64,000 bases of DNA, from contig JBBQFQ010000004.1 in NCBI GenBank assembly GCA_038322235.1, positions 102,457 through 166,456 on the forward strand, given 5' to 3'. The position numbers and the translations under genes were made by a program. Position 1 is the first letter of the stretch, and each line of letters begins with the position of its first letter. Below, piece after piece: positions 1-7,546 of this stretch. The stretch comes from SZAS-18 sp038322235. GTDB lineage: Bacteria; Verrucomicrobiota; Verrucomicrobiia; Chthoniobacterales; SZAS-18. Below the pieces are notes generated by a model. The model was not told where the DNA came from, searched no databases, and was given only the letters and a program-made list of their open reading frames with translations.

Positions 1-18
1 GTATTCGTTCGAGGTCAT
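1..18 (-). CDS. 5' end of a gene leaving the window (unidentified)
   Basis: Only the first six codons are visible (MTSNEY), reading leftward off the window. The start is chosen because a perfect GGAGG Shine-Dalgarno lies at 26-30, seven bases before the ATG at 16-18. The gene follows the primase/helicase operon in the same direction and is probably the next cargo gene of the integrated element. Its function cannot be judged. Confidence 0.5.
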
Positions 19-131
19 CGGTGTTCCTCCGTTTTCCGGGCGGAATTCCGGCGGAATGACCGCGGCGCGCCGGGTGCGAGCCCCTGACAGGACCGTGCAG
101 CGCAGCGACCGCACGCGTCCGCGTCGGGGCG

Positions 132-156
132 GGAGGACAAAGCGAAGCTGTCCTCC
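132..156. other. Perfect 8-bp inverted repeat (GGAGGACA/TGTCCTCC)
   Basis: The arms at 132-139 and 149-156 are exact complements around a 9-base loop. The structure lies between the end of the ATPase gene and the start of the next gene of the element. It has no U-tract on either side, so it may be an operator or mRNA hairpin rather than a terminator. Confidence 0.4.
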
Positions 157-191
157 GCACCCCCATTTCCCATGGTTGAGAAACCGTGGCG

Positions 192-220
192 ACCGTGGCG
201 TAGCCTATAGGCGCCACGGT
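192..220. terminator. Possible terminator hairpin, 9-bp stem
   Basis: ACCGTGGCG (192-200) pairs exactly with CGCCACGGT (212-220) around an 11-base loop that contains the palindrome CCTATAGG. A T-run follows on the plus strand and a shorter pyrimidine stretch on the minus strand. The arm sequence is also repeated directly at 183-191. The hairpin lies 58 bases beyond the stop of the ATPase gene and could end that operon. Confidence 0.35.
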
Positions 221-277
221 ACGGTTTTTGACGAAAAGCCGGGTTCATGGTTCGGATATTCTCGAACGTGAGAGTTT

Positions 278-1738
278 TTATTCGACGCGGTTTGACGCGG
301 TTTGACGCGGTTTGAGAATGTAAAGGGACCGCTGCCGATGGGTCGGGTCCGGTGACTCCTCGACGTGTCCGGTGGCGACCAATTCCTTGAGTCGCTCCCG
401 CACCACCTTTTCGCCCAAGCTGGTGGCCTCGATGATTGCCGCCTTGCTCGTGACGGTCTCGGTCTCGGCTAATGCTTCAAGAATCTTCACCGATGCCGCC
501 CGGTTGGCGCTGCGCGGGACATTACCCGCCATCTCGATTGTCGCGGTGGTTGCGCTCCACTTGAACGCGACAAGGGGAAGCTCCTTCGGCGCCGCCCAGT
601 CCCGCAGCACAAGGTCGAGCGTCACGTACAGCGCCTCGGGGTCTTCGCCTTGGTCGGTCGGTCGCAGCAGATAGACGCCGTCAAAAAATCCACCCTTCGC
701 GCTCGCGCCCCTGGACGAGTCCACGACGGAACGCTCGGTGCCGGCGCCCTTCGCGGTGTGGTCGACGCAAACCAGCGAACAGTTGGTGTCGCGGGTGAAG
801 GTTTGAAGCTGCGCCAAGTCGCGCGCGGTCGAGTCGTTGTTGTTCTCCTCCTGAATCCAGCCCGTCCGATAGAGCGAATCGACGAACACCACGCCGACGG
901 AGTGCATCTTCACATACGCGGCAATGTCTTGGATCGTGGGCAGGTTCGCGAAGCCGCGCAGGCATTGGAATTCGAAGCCGCGCGGGCAGGTATCAGCGAT
1001 CATCGAAAGCCGCTTGGCGAACGTTCCCGGTTTCAACTCGTAGTCGAGATACAGCACTCTCCGCGGATGGGTCCGGATCTCGAGGAATTTCCCCCCGCGG
1101 GCGATCGCGAGCGCAAGAGCGAGCGAAAACCACGTCTTGGCGGTCTTGGCCGCGCCGACGACTTGAACCACCTCGCGCTCCCGGAGGAGACCGTCGACGA
1201 TTGGCGGGTCAGACAGCGCGGCGATGCTGGCCGGTTCGCGCGTCCAGACCGCGGCGGCGTTCGTCGTGCTCCACTTGAAGCCAACTCCTTCCACGGCTCG
1301 CCCCTGCAATGTCGCTGCTCGCTCGAGATGGTGCGCCAGGCCCGCCATACTCGCGCCGGGGGTCGTCGCACTTTCGTGGATGGCGGCCGCGGTGCGGATG
1401 GCCTCCCGCCGCGTCTCCTGCTCCTGTAGGACGGCGGCGTAGTGCTTCCAGTTCGCTGATGTCGGAACGACCGTGAAGAGGGCGGAAACCGCGGCGGGCC
1501 CGCCGATCGCGTCGAGCTGGCCTGCGGATCGGAGCGACTGAATGAGCGTGATCAGATCGACGTCGGCGCCATCGGCCGCGAGGCCCACGATCTCAGCAAA
1601 GAGCGTCGAGTGTGCAGGGAGATGAAAGGCGGACTGCCTCAGAATCCGCGCAGCCTCTCCGATCAAAGCCGGCTCGATGAGCAGGGATCCCAGGACTCCC
1701 TGTTCGGCCTCGGGGCTGTGCGGGAGCGCATCGCTCAT
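278..1738 (-). CDS. DnaB-N / RepA-type replicative helicase-like ATPase
   Basis: The 486-residue protein begins with a DnaB N-terminal-like helical domain (about 1-115; the early PEAEQGVLGSLL motif is typical). A RecA-fold ATPase of the RepA/AAA_25 kind follows, with Walker A GAAKTAKT at about 195-202 and Walker B VGVVFVDS at about 281-288. A likely winged-helix segment occupies the last 80 residues. Such proteins unwind DNA at the replication origin of plasmids or integrated elements. The start ATG overlaps the stop of the zinc-finger gene upstream (ATGA, 1735-1738), which indicates translational coupling. The last codons are built from a 10-bp tandem repeat (281-310). The role in element replication is inferred from domains and from the neighbouring integrase. 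Confidence 0.8.
   Translation of the reverse strand: MSDALPHSPEAEQGVLGSLLIEPALIGEAARILRQSAFHLPAHSTLFAEIVGLAADGADVDLITLIQSLRSAGQLDAIGGPAAVSALFTVVPTSANWKHYAAVLQEQETRREAIRTAAAIHESATTPGASMAGLAHHLERAATLQGRAVEGVGFKWSTTNAAAVWTREPASIAALSDPPIVDGLLREREVVQVVGAAKTAKTWFSLALALAIARGGKFLEIRTHPRRVLYLDYELKPGTFAKRLSMIADTCPRGFEFQCLRGFANLPTIQDIAAYVKMHSVGVVFVDSLYRTGWIQEENNNDSTARDLAQLQTFTRDTNCSLVCVDHTAKGAGTERSVVDSSRGASAKGGFFDGVYLLRPTDQGEDPEALYVTLDLVLRDWAAPKELPLVAFKWSATTATIEMAGNVPRSANRAASVKILEALAETETVTSKAAIIEATSLGEKVVRERLKELVATGHVEESPDPTHRQRSLYILKPRQTASNRVE
281..313. repeat. 10-bp direct repeat, three copies
   Basis: Three consecutive 10-bp units (TTTGACGCGG, the first with one change, TTCGACGCGG) run over 281-310, and a partial fourth begins at 311. 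They encode the C-terminal residues of the ATPase. They could be slippage-generated, or could be iteron-like sites beside a replication gene. Confidence 0.6.
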
Positions 1739-2007
1739 CGGCCTCCCTTCTCGCGCAGGAGCGCGGCGAGTTCTTCACTCCCGCCGCTGAGCTGGCAGCG
1801 CGGGCACATGAAAGAGGTTTGCTTCGGCAGCAGGAACAGCGCACAGCCGTGGCCGTTGAGCCGGTGGCGCTCGAAGGGGCATTTCCCCTTGATGGCTACC
1901 AGTCGGCCGGAGTGGTCGAGCGTGGCGACGTCGGCCAGGATCTCCGCCAGGAGCTTCGGCGGGGTGGCGAGCGCCGGCTCGGGGTGGTAGGTGGCGCGAG
2001 GGCTCAT
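1735..2007 (-). CDS. CHC2-type zinc-finger protein, primase-like
   Basis: This 90-residue protein carries the spacing of a DnaG CHC2 zinc finger: CPF at about 43-45, nearby histidines, a FLLPKQTSFMC core, and CPRCQLSGG near residue 70. The fold binds single-stranded or template DNA in primases. No TOPRIM or polymerase domain is attached, so it may act with the adjacent helicase-like ATPase. It overlaps both neighbours by four bases, so the three genes are translationally coupled. The family is recognised from motif spacing only. Confidence 0.65.
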   Translation of the reverse strand: MSPRATYHPEPALATPPKLLAEILADVATLDHSGRLVAIKGKCPFERHRLNGHGCALFLLPKQTSFMCPRCQLSGGSEELAALLREKGGR

Positions 2008-2216
2008 GCGGCACCTCCCCCAGAAATGAACGCGTCGACGCTCGGGAGGTAAATCGCGCGCCGGCCGCGGACGTTATCGCGACGCGTCTTGATGACGGTC
2101 GAGCGAATGCGCCCTTCCGAGATTGCCACGTAGAGACTGCTCCGGCCGAGCAGTCCGTTTGCCCGCCGAATGGCGGCTTTCACATCGCCCCATTCGGGAC
2201 TTGTTTGTTCTTGCAT
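2004..2216 (-). CDS. Small HTH / excisionase-like DNA-binding protein
   Basis: The 70-residue protein has a probable helix-turn-helix: an N-terminal helical part, then LLGRSSLYVAISEGRIRSTVIKTRR, continuing into a short beta hairpin with YLPSVDAF. This resembles MerR/Xis-type DNA-binding domains that read a site and bind next to it. I chose the ATG at 2214-2216 over a TTG two codons upstream. A perfect inverted repeat lies immediately before the start. In this location, between integrase and replication genes, it is likely the excisionase or the operon regulator (inference). Confidence 0.6.
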   Translation of the reverse strand: MQEQTSPEWGDVKAAIRRANGLLGRSSLYVAISEGRIRSTVIKTRRDNVRGRRAIYLPSVDAFISGGGAA

Positions 2217-2236
2217 GGGCAACTTGTGCGTTGCCC
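2217..2236. promoter_or_regulatory. Inverted repeat immediately upstream of the HTH gene
   Basis: GGGCAAC at 2217-2223 and GTTGCCC at 2230-2236 are exact complements around six bases and touch the start codon of the HTH gene. The placement suits autoregulation or a hairpin over the initiation site. No clear Shine-Dalgarno is visible there. Confidence 0.4.
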
Positions 2237-2292
2237 GGACAACCTGCGCGCGAAAGCCCCCCGCTCGGGGTACTACTCGGCGGGGGACTTTC

Positions 2293-2994
2293 TCAAAACT
2301 CCTTGCCGGGCCTGCCCTTCAGCTTCGTTGGGACGCCGAGTCTATCCGCCATTTTCTCTATTGCTTTGACTGTGAAAGCAGTTCCTAACTTCCTGTTAAT
2401 GCGGGCGGTTTTCTCTGCGTACGTAAGCGCGAAATATTCCTCGCGATTGGTGGTCAGCTCGATCATTACTCGATCGTTGTCCGACAGTTCGCGCTTCGAT
2501 CGTTTCCGCTTCCGAATGGCGCCGACAATTGCCGGAGTGATGGCTTCCACCGGGAGCGCGTCTTCATGCCGAAATGCGTAGTCGGCGACGTATTCTTCCG
2601 CGGTGCCGGGGAACAACCTCTTGGCCAACTCGAGCTGATCGGCCGACAGCCCGGGCAACGGCGCGCCGCTCCTTTCCCGTCTTTGGCGGATTTCGTGCTG
2701 CAACAACCGCTTCCGATACTTCGGCGACAGTTTTCGAGCTTCGGCCGCGGAAGTGCAAGGTATCGCCTCGGCGATCGTATTGCCCTCAGAGTCCACCCTG
2801 CGGAGAAAGTCGGCGACCGTCTCCCCGGCAGCAGGCGTGCCGGGCGCGAGAACCGCGAACCAATCCCCGGCGTTCGCGGGAACGTCGTACGGCAATTCCT
2901 CGCGCGGCAGCATCACCATGGTTCTGGGATGCTCGGTGACTTTGCCGACCCCGCGCCCGATCCAGCCCGGCCCCGAGATGAAGACATCGATCAT
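2293..2994 (-). CDS. Hypothetical protein of the integrated element
   Basis: I do not recognise this 233-residue protein. The start is set at 2992-2994, where its ATG overlaps the integrase stop (ATGA). The reading frame stays open upstream only as antisense-like sequence. The N-terminal half is neutral, with a segment rich in small residues. The C-terminal half is basic and helical (RKRKRSKREL, then a stretch ending KLKGRPGKEF) and could bind DNA. The tight overlap with the integrase argues for co-expression, so a role in integration control or element maintenance is plausible but not shown. Confidence 0.65.
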   Translation of the reverse strand: MIDVFISGPGWIGRGVGKVTEHPRTMVMLPREELPYDVPANAGDWFAVLAPGTPAAGETVADFLRRVDSEGNTIAEAIPCTSAAEARKLSPKYRKRLLQHEIRQRRERSGAPLPGLSADQLELAKRLFPGTAEEYVADYAFRHEDALPVEAITPAIVGAIRKRKRSKRELSDNDRVMIELTTNREEYFALTYAEKTARINRKLGTAFTVKAIEKMADRLGVPTKLKGRPGKEF

Positions 2995-4121
2995 ACCTCG
3001 ATCCTCGCCGCAGAAACGGCGGTGCGAAGGGTTTCGAGTTCGTGGTGAGTGTACCCATCGTTCATCGCATCGGACGAGTGCCCGGTGAGCTTGCGGCGGA
3101 GTTCCTGACTGACGCCAGCGTTCGCCATCGCGGAGTTGAACGAATGGCGGAGGCTGTGAAACGAGAGCGTCGACTGCGTCCGCCCCTTCCCGGTCGCCTT
3201 CCGCTTCTCGCCTTGGATCCCCGCGGCCTCCATCACCTTTCCGAAGTGGAAGGAAAGCCCCTGGGCGGTCAGCCCTGCCAGCCGCGGCATGATCGGGTCT
3301 GACGGCTGCCCTCGGGGCGCAGAGTCGGCCCACCGGGCAAGCATGGGGTGAAACGGCACCTGCATGCGCTTGTTCGTCTTCTGTGCCTTCCAGTCGGCCA
3401 AGTTCCGGTCGAAATTGAGATTGCCCCACGTCATGCTGGCAGCATCCGAAATCCGCGCCCCGGTGCAGAGCCCGAACAGGATCATGATGCGCAACTCCTC
3501 GTCCGCGTTCGCTAGGAGCTTCCCAATCTGCGCCGGCGTGAATACGTCGCGCTGCATGTGGTCCTCTTTCAACGTCTCGACCGCGTTCGCCGGGTTGAGA
3601 TCGATCCGGCCAATCCGCTTGGCGCCGTTGAAGCAGAGCGACAGGATCGCGACCATTCCGTTTGCGGTGCGAGAGGTCCGGCCGGCGGCGAGCAGCTTCC
3701 TTCGCCATTCCACGATGTCGGACGGTTGAATGCGTCCGATCGGGTGTTTCGCTGTCGGTCCCAAGTGAGCGGAGAACGAGTCGACGATTTGCCGGTACTT
3801 CGTTGTCGTCGCTCTACTCTTCGCGGCCCCCTTCCCCGCGACCCATTTAGCGGACCAACTCTCCCAAGTGTCGAAGTCGAGAGCGGAGCCGGTCGCGCGT
3901 TGATAGATGTCCGCGATCACCTTGTGAGCCTGGGTGTGAGACAGTGCGCCCCCGGCCGCCTTCTGCCCGGCTTCCTCGAATCCCACGGCGACGGCCAGTG
4001 CCTTCGCCCGCTCGCGCGCATGTGCCTTGATCTTGGTCGATACGCGCATGCGCTGACCGTCGGGTCCGCTGAACGATGCCCACCAGTATCGGGACTTCGG
4101 CTGCTTGTATAAAAATGCCAC
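2991..4121 (-). CDS. int: Tyrosine recombinase / phage-type integrase
   Basis: The protein (376 residues from the GTG at 4119-4121) is a site-specific tyrosine recombinase. An N-terminal arm-binding part (YWWASFSGPDGQR) is followed by a SAM-like core-binding domain and a C-terminal catalytic domain. Counting from this start, all catalytic residues are present: Arg223 (GARISDA), Lys248 (QKTNKR), His322-x-x-Arg325 (HSLR), His348 (TGHSS) and Tyr357 (GYTHHE). A TTG at 4164-4166 would add 15 residues, but the GTG start matches the usual family beginning. Two GTCATAC direct repeats at 4123-4140 sit just upstream. The gene lies beside the truncated tRNA, as expected at the int end of an integrative element. 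Confidence 0.9.
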   Translation of the reverse strand: MAFLYKQPKSRYWWASFSGPDGQRMRVSTKIKAHARERAKALAVAVGFEEAGQKAAGGALSHTQAHKVIADIYQRATGSALDFDTWESWSAKWVAGKGAAKSRATTTKYRQIVDSFSAHLGPTAKHPIGRIQPSDIVEWRRKLLAAGRTSRTANGMVAILSLCFNGAKRIGRIDLNPANAVETLKEDHMQRDVFTPAQIGKLLANADEELRIMILFGLCTGARISDAASMTWGNLNFDRNLADWKAQKTNKRMQVPFHPMLARWADSAPRGQPSDPIMPRLAGLTAQGLSFHFGKVMEAAGIQGEKRKATGKGRTQSTLSFHSLRHSFNSAMANAGVSQELRRKLTGHSSDAMNDGYTHHELETLRTAVSAARIEV

Positions 4122-4212
4122 GGTATGACAAAAGTATGACAGCCAAACCCGTCCGTCAATGTCCAAAGCGGTCCATTCTACAGAGTAAACGCCCTTCTAC
4201 TCTGGCGCGGGG

Positions 4213-4248
4213 ACGAAACCTCCGTTCTATCCGTTGAACTACGGGGAC
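4213..4248 (-). other. 5' half of a tRNA-Arg-like gene; probable attachment site
   Basis: Read on the minus strand, this is a normal tRNA beginning: acceptor strand GTCCCCG (4248-4242), TA, a D-stem GTTC/GAAC, then GAGGTTTC as the 5' anticodon stem and loop. Homology stops inside the anticodon loop, after the first possible anticodon base (C). The 5' half resembles tRNA-Arg(CCU). No 3' half follows. The integrase gene begins about 90 bases further on in the same direction, so this is most simply an attachment-site junction where the element entered the tRNA gene. The heptamer GTCCCCG recurs at 4208-4214. Confidence 0.55.
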
Positions 4249-4396
4249 GTTGTGTTTATCAGCTTCGGCGGTGTTTTGCGGCTCTCAGTGGGCCCTAAAG
4301 TGTGCCCACCGATTTGTCGCACTTACCCATAGCACACGCTGTTGCACACGGGGACAAAAACCCGACTGCCCTTTCGAGCTCGGCGGGTGGGTGTCT

Positions 4397-4449
4397 ACCC
4401 AACACCGTGGCTTGCCGACTTCGCGGCAAAGCACTTCTCAGCGTTAGGT
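4397..4449 (-). other. Integron attC-like palindrome
   Basis: On the minus strand the site begins ACCTAAC (fits RYYYAAC) and ends GTTGGGT (fits GTTRRRY), 53 bp overall. The centre is a perfect hairpin, TTGCCG/CGGCAA, around six bases. The stop codon TAA of the small ORF at 4444-4548 lies inside the first box, which is common for cassette genes. Against this, the two half-arms differ in length (12 and 7 bases), and no integron integrase or second site was found. It is an attC candidate only. Confidence 0.35.
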
Positions 4450-4548
4450 CTTGAGGCGTGCTCGAGGATTTCGGTAGCCATGCCAGCATACGAAGTCGAG
4501 CAGGAATACGCCGACGGGCGCGAAGATGATGGACCAAGCGATTAACAT
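4444..4548 (-). CDS. Possible 34-residue membrane peptide
   Basis: The frame encodes one hydrophobic segment (MLIAWSIIFAPVGVFLLDFV) and a short basic tail. The ATG is preceded by a weak AGGCGG. It overlaps the 3' end of the upstream small gene and ends within the attC-like site. The single membrane span makes it believable, but its small size keeps confidence low. Confidence 0.3.
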   Translation of the reverse strand: MLIAWSIIFAPVGVFLLDFVCWHGYRNPRARLKT

Positions 4549-4745
4549 GTCCGCCTGAAGTACGGCTCCCCGCAAATGTACCAGCTCGCGCTTCCGTCGC
4601 CGTTCGTGCATCTGACGCCAAAGACTGGTTCCGAGGTGAGCGTCGCTACCGTTACGCCAGCTCTTTCGATGGCGGCGCACGGAACATGTCGCGCATCGTA
4701 TTTTCTACGGATAGCCTTTTGTCCCTCAACTACGGCAGGGTGCAC
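4542..4745 (-). CDS. Small hypothetical protein, 67 residues
   Basis: The frame starts at GTG (4743-4745). The composition looks coding, with a C-terminal FGVRCTNGDGSASWYICGEP segment reminiscent of small beta proteins found in gene cassettes. Three cysteines lie in the last half. It is not assigned to a family. Its neighbours are other very small genes and an attC-like site, which supports, but does not prove, a cassette origin. Confidence 0.35.
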   Translation of the reverse strand: MHPAVVEGQKAIRRKYDARHVPCAAIERAGVTVATLTSEPVFGVRCTNGDGSASWYICGEPYFRRTC

Positions 4746-4838
4746 CGTCCTTCGCCCAGCGCTTTAAACTGAGCGACGGCGAAGATCTTGGCAAGCGCGC
4801 GAATGAGCGGCGCCAGAGCCATTCGCCCCAGTGCCTGG

Positions 4839-5075
4839 TCAGGCGGAGTTTGGTGGTCGCGGGTGGTTGTCGCGGGTCGCGCGGCGGTAAGAATGCAACC
4901 CAGCCAAGATGCCCAACACCGTGCCTGGCAGGTTACGCCAGTCGAGGCCGATGCCGGTGACAAACGGCGCGCCCGGCGGAAAGAGCATGGCCATGCCCAA
5001 GCCGAGGAAGAACGCAGTAAAAAACCAGACGAAAGCGAAGCTCATGACGCCGACGATGATGCGGAGAATTTTCAT
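4839..5075 (-). CDS. Small membrane protein, 78 residues
   Basis: The start is taken at the ATG (5073-5075), giving MKILRIIVGVMSFAF and two predicted membrane segments (about residues 4-30 and 45-60), a GLDWRNLPG linker and a basic tail. A TTG six codons upstream is less likely. The pattern is that of uncharacterised two-span inner-membrane proteins. No function is proposed. The flanking sequence is poor in genes. Confidence 0.5.
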   Translation of the reverse strand: MKILRIIVGVMSFAFVWFFTAFFLGLGMAMLFPPGAPFVTGIGLDWRNLPGTVLGILAGLHSYRRATRDNHPRPPNSA

Positions 5076-5184
5076 GGAGGCAGATACGCTCAACGCTGAC
5101 TAACGACCTAAGCTCAGGGATGGCGGCCGTGAGACGCGCCGCTTGCAACCGCGATGGCGCCGTTCGCTGCGGCGCATGGTCACC

Positions 5185-5658
5185 TCACCGACCTCGTAAA
5201 CACTCATAAAACTCTTTGTAAGAGTGGCAGCCGCATTCGCAAGAACCAACATTGGGTCCAAGTACTCCTTCGCTACTTAAGAATGCCCGAGCCGATCGAC
5301 CTGCCGCAAGCTCCCAAGCAGCCCGCCAGCCCCCATAAAATCCGAGCATGGATGCATCGGCCACGGCGCCGAAGATGATGAAGTATCCTACAAGTGCCAG
5401 GATATGGTTATCAGTAACGTGCTCATCCCGCGGTTCGGGGAAAATGCGCCCGCCGACGCGCGACCGGTGCGCCACGCTTCCCACATGCCTTCCGGCTGGA
5501 AGAAAGTGTGTGAACCCTGATTCGTCAGGGTCTGGGAGGGAAGCGGCCGTGGCTTCGCGGACCTTTCCGTTCCCCAAACCGAACGCAAATGACCCTGCTC
5601 CCAGCAAATCACGGTGGACGTAGGCGCAGTCAGTTTCAAGGTCGGCTAGAAGCGTCAT
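5185..5658 (-). CDS. Hypothetical protein with C-terminal hydrophobic segment
   Basis: The 157-residue frame starts at an ATG preceded by AGGG. Its first half is of mixed composition. The second half has a membrane-like stretch (ILALVGYFIIFGAVADASML) followed by a GGWRAAWELA helix and a cysteine-rich end (CECGCH). An overlapping frame at 5388-5639 is also open, so a frameshift or a shorter gene is possible. It belongs to the same accessory zone as the other small genes here. Confidence 0.35.
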   Translation of the reverse strand: MTLLADLETDCAYVHRDLLGAGSFAFGLGNGKVREATAASLPDPDESGFTHFLPAGRHVGSVAHRSRVGGRIFPEPRDEHVTDNHILALVGYFIIFGAVADASMLGFYGGWRAAWELAAGRSARAFLSSEGVLGPNVGSCECGCHSYKEFYECLRGR

Positions 5659-5751
5659 TTGCCCTGCGCGATCGGGTCACAGAATTGGCTACCACCCCCG
5701 CAGCGGCCTAAACTGGGCTCGGTCTTTTCCGCCGACTTTTCTTGCTTCGAG

Positions 5752-6168
5752 TCAAAACCTCCCGAGCCATCGCGCGCTGGCCGAGCCTTCGTGCGGAACG
5801 CGACCCAGCCGGCGAAGCACTTCCACGCAATGGCGCCTCGCCGCGATATACGCCGGGGTTCCGCTTTCGATTGCAGACAGGGCCTTCCGCAGCGGAGTGG
5901 GTAGCGCCGCGCGACATTCGTCGCAAAATGATTCGCCGTGCGCGTGAACTCCCCAGCCGCACGCGCATTTTGCTTTTCGTCCCGGAGCTCCCATGGGCGA
6001 GTGTGTTCTCTTGCACACGCGATAGGCAAACCAAAACCGCGTCGATTGTTCGCCCGTCACCAGCCGTTCACCTTCGCAAGGGACCGTTCTGCCGATCTGG
6101 TCGCCGCACGCGCAATCCGGCGGCGATTGGGCCGAGCAGCCGGGGACTTTGCCTTCCGACGCCTCCAC
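5752..6168 (-). CDS. Cysteine-rich, possibly zinc-binding hypothetical protein
   Basis: The frame (138 residues from a GTG) contains CACGDQ near the start. Further along it has CACGWGVHAHGESFCDEC followed by ALPTPLRKAL, a pattern seen in small phage-type proteins in which a Cys/His knuckle precedes an LPxxLRxA helix. It probably binds one zinc ion. The true start may lie further in, because no Shine-Dalgarno precedes the GTG. The gene lies directly before the 21-bp tandem array, on the opposite strand. Confidence 0.45.
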   Translation of the reverse strand: MEASEGKVPGCSAQSPPDCACGDQIGRTVPCEGERLVTGEQSTRFWFAYRVCKRTHSPMGAPGRKAKCACGWGVHAHGESFCDECRAALPTPLRKALSAIESGTPAYIAARRHCVEVLRRLGRVPHEGSASARWLGRF

Positions 6169-6198
6169 GGAGGATCAGCGACACTCCACAGCGAATGA

Positions 6199-6936
6199 GC
6201 GAGATGCGCTTTGAACCTAGCGATGATCGGCCACGTCTTCGCGAGATGGGGGCGGGTCTTAGCGAGAAGCGTGGAGGTCCTACCGAGATGCCGGCAGGGC
6301 TTAACGAGATCTCGGCGGGTCTTAACGAGATGCGCGGAGGCCTTATCGAGATGTCGGCGGGTCCTAACGAAATGCGGCGGGATCTTACCGACATGCGCGG
6401 GAGTCTTAGCGAGATGCCGGCGGGTCTTAGCGAAGGTTGGCGAGGTGTTCGTAAAGTGCGGAAATGTCTGAGCGAAAGGCCGCCGGGTGTTCTTTAAGAC
6501 CCAAAATGTCTTAGCGAAGAGCCGCCGGGTCTTCGTTAAGACCCAAAATGTCTTCGCTAAGACCCGCCGCGTGTTCGTTAAGACCCAAAATGTCTTCGCT
6601 AAGACCCGCCGCGTGTTCGCTAAGACCCAAAATGTCTTCGCTGAGACCCGCCACGTGTTCGCTAAGACCCAAAATGTCTTAGCTAAGACCCGCCACGTGT
6701 TCGTTAAGACCCAAAATGTCTTTGCTAAGACCCGCCGCGTGTTCGTTAAGACCCCACAATGTCTTCGCTAAGACCCGCCGGGTGTTCGCTAAGACCCAAA
6801 ATGTCTTAGCGAAGGGTTGGCGGATCTTCGCTCAGTGCGGAAATGTCTCGACGAAACGCCGGCGGGCGTTCCCTCAGACCCGAAATGTCTTCGCTCAAGA
6901 CCCGCCGCGACCGCGCCTGAACCCAAAATGGCTTGC
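6199..6936. repeat. 21-bp tandem array, about 35 units
   Basis: From 6199 the sequence runs in 21-bp units such as GCGAGATGCCGGCGGGTCTTA. From about 6493 two unit types alternate (one containing AAGACCCAAAATGTCTT, the other GACCCGCCGCGTGTTC), giving a 42-bp higher-order repeat. The phase slips by one base only near 6750 and again at the right end. All unit ends contain short TTAAGAC/GTCTTAG complementary words, so neighbouring units can pair. Open frames through it encode 7-residue repeats, but none has a convincing start and several frames are open, so I treat it as repeat DNA. Confidence 0.85.
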
Positions 6937-7546
6937 GTTCAGCTGCCGGGCACGCGTTCAGAGGGACCCTTGCACAGGCCGCGAGCTCCCGCACCCTGGC
7001 GTGTGTTGCGCTTGCCGCGTCCGGATTGATTGTGGCATGCCTCTCCGCGCAAGATCGCGAACCTGCATGGGCGATTTCGTGGGGCGCCGCTGAGTTCGAG
7101 AGGGCAACGGTCGTCGAAGTGCCTGACGGCAACACGATCACGGTCCGAGGTCTTGGTGGCCATCAACGCAAAATTCGACTGTCCGGTATCGATGTTCCGA
7201 AATCCAAGCAGCCGTTCGGTAAAGCCGCGAAAAGTGAAATGTCCAAGGTGGTGTTGGGCAAAAGGGTCGTGCTCAAGTTGCAGGGCCGTGATCGGTCCAA
7301 CCTTGAATTAGCCACGGTCTGGTTGCACGAGAGCCCGGACGACCGCACCGACCACTCCTTGAACTCGCTGATGGCTAGCTGGGGATTCGCTGGGGGTTTT
7401 CGCGCCACGACAGATCGGCGACATTCCTGGCGGAGGAAAAGGAAGCGAGGGCGGCGAAGCGGGGCCTGTGGTTCGACTTGGATTCGACGAATCCGCCGGT
7501 GCCGCCGTGGGAATGGCGAGCGGAAAAAGGCCGCGGCGAGCGGTGA
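6933..7546 (+). pseudogene. Thermonuclease (SNase-like) family gene, frameshifted
   Basis: The first part encodes a hydrophobic N-terminus (LACVALAASGLIVACLS, a signal or lipoprotein-like segment) and the SNase beta-barrel: VPDGNTITV, RLSGIDVPKSKQPFGKAA and ELATVWLHE. The frame then turns into arginine-rich nonsense. The expected C-terminal part (WGFSRHDRSATFLAEEKEA, then AKRGLW) is present one frame over, starting at 7391 and ending in TGA at 7544-7546. The switch falls at a run of five G (7392-7396), consistent with a one-base deletion, a sequencing error, or slippage. Family members cleave nucleic acids outside the cytoplasm. The gene starts at a TTG inside the end of the 21-bp array, so the true start is unclear. 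Confidence 0.75.

Noticed and set aside
5091..5180. Second attC site near the small membrane protein gene
   Set aside because: It contains CTAAC and GTTAG words but no properly spaced pair of boxes and no stable stem.
6487..6771. 94-residue repeat protein KTQNVFAKTRRVFV
   Set aside because: It is a translation of the 21-bp array with no credible start. The opposite strand and other frames are also open.
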